From Chloroflexota bacterium (GTDB taxonomy: Bacteria; Chloroflexota; Dormibacteria; Dormibacterales; Dormibacteraceae): a stretch of DNA of 6,923 nucleotides. Where the stretch lies: contig VBKD01000028.1 of the NCBI GenBank assembly GCA_005888075.1, positions 1 through 6,923 of the forward strand, read 5' to 3'. The translations under genes were made by a program, and so were the position numbers. The stretch's first letter is position 1; each line of letters starts with the position of its first letter. Positions 4,585 through 6,923 of the stretch are shown here, in pieces. Under the pieces are notes generated by a model that saw only the letters and a program-made list of their open reading frames with translations, was not told the origin of the DNA and ran no database searches.

Positions 4585-6488
4585 GCGCGTGAGCGGCGAA
4601 AGCCGAGCACCGCGGTCGCGGTGCCGAGGACGAGTCCAGCGGTGATCACGGCGGCAAGCACGTACTGGACGGACGTGGCATCGACGCCGGGAAGCAGCTG
4701 CGCATAGATCGCCGACTCAAACCGGATGGCGACAAGCCAAACGCCGCCCACGACAGCTGCGGCAAGGGCGCCGGCAAGTGCTCCCGTCATCAAGCCCTCG
4801 ACCACGAACGGACCGCGCAGCATCCACCCCCTGGCGCCGAGCAGCCGCGTGATGGCGACCTCGTGGCGGCGTGACGCCGCGATTCCACGCATCGAGTTGG
4901 CGACCACCGCGTATGCGACCAGTGCGAACAACAACAGGATCCCGGCTCCGATGGCGGCGGCCACCACCGCGAAGTGCCGCAGCCTGGAGTAGGTGTCAGG
5001 GTCATACGACGTCGGGTAGGTCGGATCGACCGCGGGGTCGCCCTTGACAGTGGCAGCGACCGCTGCGACCTGCGTGACCTGCTTCACGCGAACATCGAGG
5101 CTGGCCGGGAAGGGGTTGGCCGAGTTGAGGCTGGCCAGGTTGCTGAGCCCCGGACGTTTCGCCGCCTCGGCCAGCGCTTGCTCGGGGCTGATCGAGGTCA
5201 CGCTTGCCACCCTCGAATCGGCCGCCAGCTTCGCCTTGAGGGCGGCGGTCGAATCGGGGGTCGCGTCGGAGGCCAGGTAGACACGAACCAGCGAGGCCTG
5301 GTCTGCCTGCAGCGCCACCACCTTCTCGAGGGCGATGCCTGCCAGCGCCAGTGTGCCGCACAGCACGAGCAGCAGCGCGATGGTGCCGAGAACCGGCATG
5401 GTCAGGTGCACGTCGCGGCTCCAGCTGCGGAGGCCGCCCAGCACTGTCAGGCGGTAGCTGTTCGCCGACTGTGCGACCAGCCGACGCCACAGCGGCGGTT
5501 GAGCCGTTTGGGCGGAAGGCTTGTGGATCCGTTCATGGGCCGGGATGACGATCCGCCACAGCGAGCGGATGGACAGAGACGGCACATTGCGGTTGCTGTG
5601 GCCATTGTGGTTTGCGTTCGTAAGGCCGTTCTTGTGGCCGTTGCCGTTCAGCCCTGCCTTGCGGCTGACCATCACCTTGGCGCTGGGCAGCCGAAGCACC
5701 CGGCTGGCCGGAAACGAGTGCCGGTGCGAGGCGATGATGACGGTGGCTCCTCCGGCGGCGGCACCTTCCAGGAGCTTGCTCACAAGCTCGGCGTTGTGGT
5801 CGTCCAACGAGTGGAGCGGCTCGTCGGCGAGCACGAGACGCGGGCGGGTGGCAAGGGCGCGAGCCACCGCCACGCGCTGTCTTTCGCCGGCTGAAAGCTG
5901 GTGGGGGTAAGCACGCCGCCGCGATCCGAGGTTTACCGACTCGAGCGCTGCGACAGCGCGCTCTTTGATGGTCCGATACGGAATCTGCGGGTCGACGACC
6001 TGGATCGCGAGGATGATGTTCTCGAGCGCGTTCAGCCGCGGCAGCAGCCGCTGCTCCTGGAAGATGAATGAGACGTCTCGCCTGATCTGTCCAAGACCAC
6101 GGCGCCACCAGCGGTGCAGCCCGCGACCCTGGACCCAGACCTGTCCCGCATTCGGCCGCATCTGGCCGTGCACGAGTCGGAGCAGCGTTGTCTTGCCTGA
6201 GCCGCTCGGGCCGGTCACCTCGACCAGCTCGCCCGAGCCGATCGTGAAGTGCACATCCTTGAGCACCGAGTTCTTGCCGAATGCTTTCGCGACACCGACG
6301 AGCTTGACGGCAGGCTGCGCCGGCTGAACGATGGGTTCGATGGGCGCGCCCGGCGTGACCTTCGACGGTTGAGTGGAGGGCGCGGTCGGATCCCCGGTCG
6401 CCCCGTTGCCCTTCTTCGCTGCCCTCTCGATGGCCTGGCCAGGCCTCGAGGCGCGCGGACGGTCAGAGGCTTGTCTCAAGGTTCCCAC
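4581..6488 (-). CDS. FtsE-FtsX fusion protein (cell-division ABC ATPase plus permease)
   Basis: One uninterrupted 635-residue frame. The N-terminal tail (1-60) is Pro/Ala/basic and disordered. The FtsE-like ATPase spans about 61-273: Walker A GPSGSGKTT (93-101), Q-loop FQEQRLLP (143-150), signature LSAGERQRVAVARAL (198-212), Walker B LVLADEP (218-224), D-loop SLDD, and H-loop H255 (IIASHRH). A linker (about 274-345) contains an Asn/Gly/His-rich stretch. FtsX follows from about 346: TM1 about 366-386, an extracellular domain with the family motif NPFPASLDV (458-466), TM2 about 506-530, TM3 about 562-588 and TM4 about 606-628. FtsE and FtsX are normally separate overlapping genes, so the fusion is unusual. 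FtsEX is known to drive peptidoglycan hydrolases at the septum, and the M23 gene follows with a 4-nt overlap. The start is uncertain: GTG at 6488 has GAGAAGG directly adjacent, while TTG at 6479 sits about 8-9 nt after it and may be the real start. Confidence 0.9.
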   Translation of the reverse strand: MGTLRQASDRPRASRPGQAIERAAKKGNGATGDPTAPSTQPSKVTPGAPIEPIVQPAQPAVKLVGVAKAFGKNSVLKDVHFTIGSGELVEVTGPSGSGKTTLLRLVHGQMRPNAGQVWVQGRGLHRWWRRGLGQIRRDVSFIFQEQRLLPRLNALENIILAIQVVDPQIPYRTIKERAVAALESVNLGSRRRAYPHQLSAGERQRVAVARALATRPRLVLADEPLHSLDDHNAELVSKLLEGAAAGGATVIIASHRHSFPASRVLRLPSAKVMVSRKAGLNGNGHKNGLTNANHNGHSNRNVPSLSIRSLWRIVIPAHERIHKPSAQTAQPPLWRRLVAQSANSYRLTVLGGLRSWSRDVHLTMPVLGTIALLLVLCGTLALAGIALEKVVALQADQASLVRVYLASDATPDSTAALKAKLAADSRVASVTSISPEQALAEAAKRPGLSNLASLNSANPFPASLDVRVKQVTQVAAVAATVKGDPAVDPTYPTSYDPDTYSRLRHFAVVAAAIGAGILLLFALVAYAVVANSMRGIAASRRHEVAITRLLGARGWMLRGPFVVEGLMTGALAGALAAAVVGGVWLVAIRFESAIYAQLLPGVDATSVQYVLAAVITAGLVLGTATAVLGFRRSRA

Positions 6489-6592
6489 CCTTCTCGACCA
6501 GATTAGCCCATGCCAGGCAGGTTCTGGTTAACGCCCGGTGATGTGATATTCGTCCCATAGAGGGATGGGACATCGCCGGCGAATTCGATCCG
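6489..6592. promoter_or_regulatory. intergenic gap upstream of the ftsEX module
   Basis: This roughly 100-nt gap must hold the minus-strand ftsEX promoter unless transcription enters from the GH5-like gene. No convincing -35/-10 pair is found. On the minus strand GCTAATCT (about 6508-6515) is a weak -10 candidate and TTAACC lies about 20 nt farther upstream, too far for a standard promoter. It also holds the inverted repeat at 6552-6571 and a palindrome TCGCCGGCGA at 6573-6582. Confidence 0.3.
6552..6571 (-). repeat. 7-bp perfect inverted repeat, weak terminator or operator
   Basis: GTCCCAT (6552-6558) and ATGGGAC (6565-6571) are perfect inverted arms around a 6-nt loop. On the minus strand the hairpin lies 21 nt after the stop of the GH5-like gene, a good position for a terminator, but no T-rich tract follows (next bases GAATATCAC). 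It could equally be an operator for ftsEX, whose start is about 64 nt farther downstream. Confidence 0.4.
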
Positions 6593-6923
6593 TCAGCACC
6601 CCTTGAGGGCTAGCTTCGAAGGCGCGATGGAAACCGAAAAAGCACCGCCGGATGGTGTCGCGGTGACAAGGCGTCCGCCCTCGGGTGAGACGCTGACGAT
6701 GGTGTGGACGCCGCCGGCGCTCGTTGCCTGTGAGGTGACTTCGGCCGGTAGATAGATCAGTGTCGGCGCGTCGCCGGCGCGACCGGTCGCCGAAAGCGAG
6801 AAGGCGCCGGTGCGGGCGTCGTAGTGGTATTTCAGGTTTGGATCCGCAGAGGCACGCGGATATACACGTGCAAGCATCCGCTCACGGGCGGCTCGCAGGC
6901 ATCCGCTGCTGTCCGCGGGCGAT
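6593..6923 (-). CDS. C-terminal end of a GH5 endoglycosylceramidase-like glycosidase (partial)
   Basis: The minus-strand frame is open from the window edge to a TGA at 6593-6595. The visible 110 codons read DSSGCLRAARERMLARVYPRA, then YHYDARTGAFSLS, then APTLIYLPAEVTS, then a run of short beta strands ending in KLALKGC. The series LxRxYPRA, an aromatic-rich strand with TGxF, and PTxIYLP resembles the C-terminal beta-sandwich that follows the catalytic barrel in GH5 endoglycosylceramidase-like enzymes (typically LVRPYPxAVAG, FxLxY, PTxIxVP). Such enzymes are usually secreted and act on glycolipids or glycans. No catalytic glutamates are visible because the barrel lies outside the window, so activity cannot be judged. 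The in-frame ATG at 6877 is internal, not the start. C-terminal Cys and the Cys near the edge could pair. Family call is moderate and rests on pattern only. Confidence 0.55.
   Translation of the reverse strand, partial: SPADSSGCLRAARERMLARVYPRASADPNLKYHYDARTGAFSLSATGRAGDAPTLIYLPAEVTSQATSAGGVHTIVSVSPEGGRLVTATPSGGAFSVSIAPSKLALKGC

Noticed and set aside
3931..4707. Long plus-strand open frames opposite the M23 and ftsEX genes
   Set aside because: No domain motifs and Arg/Gly/Val-rich composition; they arise from high GC on the strand opposite strong genes.
5533..6108. Minus-strand frame inside the ABC ATPase region with Arg/Ala-rich product
   Set aside because: Out-of-frame shadow of the FtsE domain, with no start signal and no motif.
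4581..6488. MacB-type macrolide exporter
   Set aside because: The ATPase-permease order is MacB-like, but the small extracellular domain with NPFPASLDV, the FtsE-like FQEQRLLP and the adjacent coiled-coil M23 gene all point to FtsEX, and no MacA-like adaptor gene is present.

Overview
This is a high-GC, densely packed window with many GTG/TTG starts and overlapping start/stop codons. It looks like an actinobacterium or another high-GC monoderm-like lineage such as the Chloroflexota/Dormibacterota group. The clues are the three-cysteine ferredoxin, the ferric-reductase/NuoF-like/ApbE gene set and a CwlO/EnvC-like FtsEX partner. The phylum cannot be fixed from this window alone.

Left part (1-2715, all minus strand, read right to left). 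One tightly packed operon encodes a small Ser/Thr-rich membrane-anchored protein, a ferric-reductase-like transmembrane haem protein, a NuoF-like NADH-dehydrogenase-type flavo/Fe-S protein, a small [3Fe-4S]-type ferredoxin, and an ApbE-type FAD:protein FMN transferase cut by the window edge. Neighbouring genes overlap by ATGA twice. The inferred role is moving electrons from cytosolic NAD(P)H through Fe-S carriers and membrane haems to an extracytosolic acceptor, with ApbE attaching FMN to a partner outside the window.

Middle (2716-3280, plus strand). A tRNA-Arg(CCT) with encoded CCA is preceded by a truncated tRNA-like copy. The duplicated stretch also carries a -10-like box. A small gene for an ABM-like (ferredoxin-fold) protein begins 23 nt after the tRNA. 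It ends tail-to-tail with the next minus-strand gene, sharing a CTAG.

Right part (3277-6488, minus strand). Two overlapping genes form a cell-wall remodelling module. The first is one 635-residue protein in which FtsE (ABC ATPase) and FtsX (permease with extracellular domain) are fused in one frame. The second is a secreted coiled-coil M23 peptidase with all zinc ligands intact, whose TTG start overlaps the fusion's stop. This is the standout feature: an FtsEX-hydrolase divisome module with a MacB-like one-chain ABC architecture.

Far right (6593-6923, minus strand). The 3' end of a gene resembling the C-terminal beta-sandwich of GH5 endoglycosylceramidase-like glycosidases. It is separated from ftsEX by about 100 nt that contain a perfect 7-bp inverted repeat.
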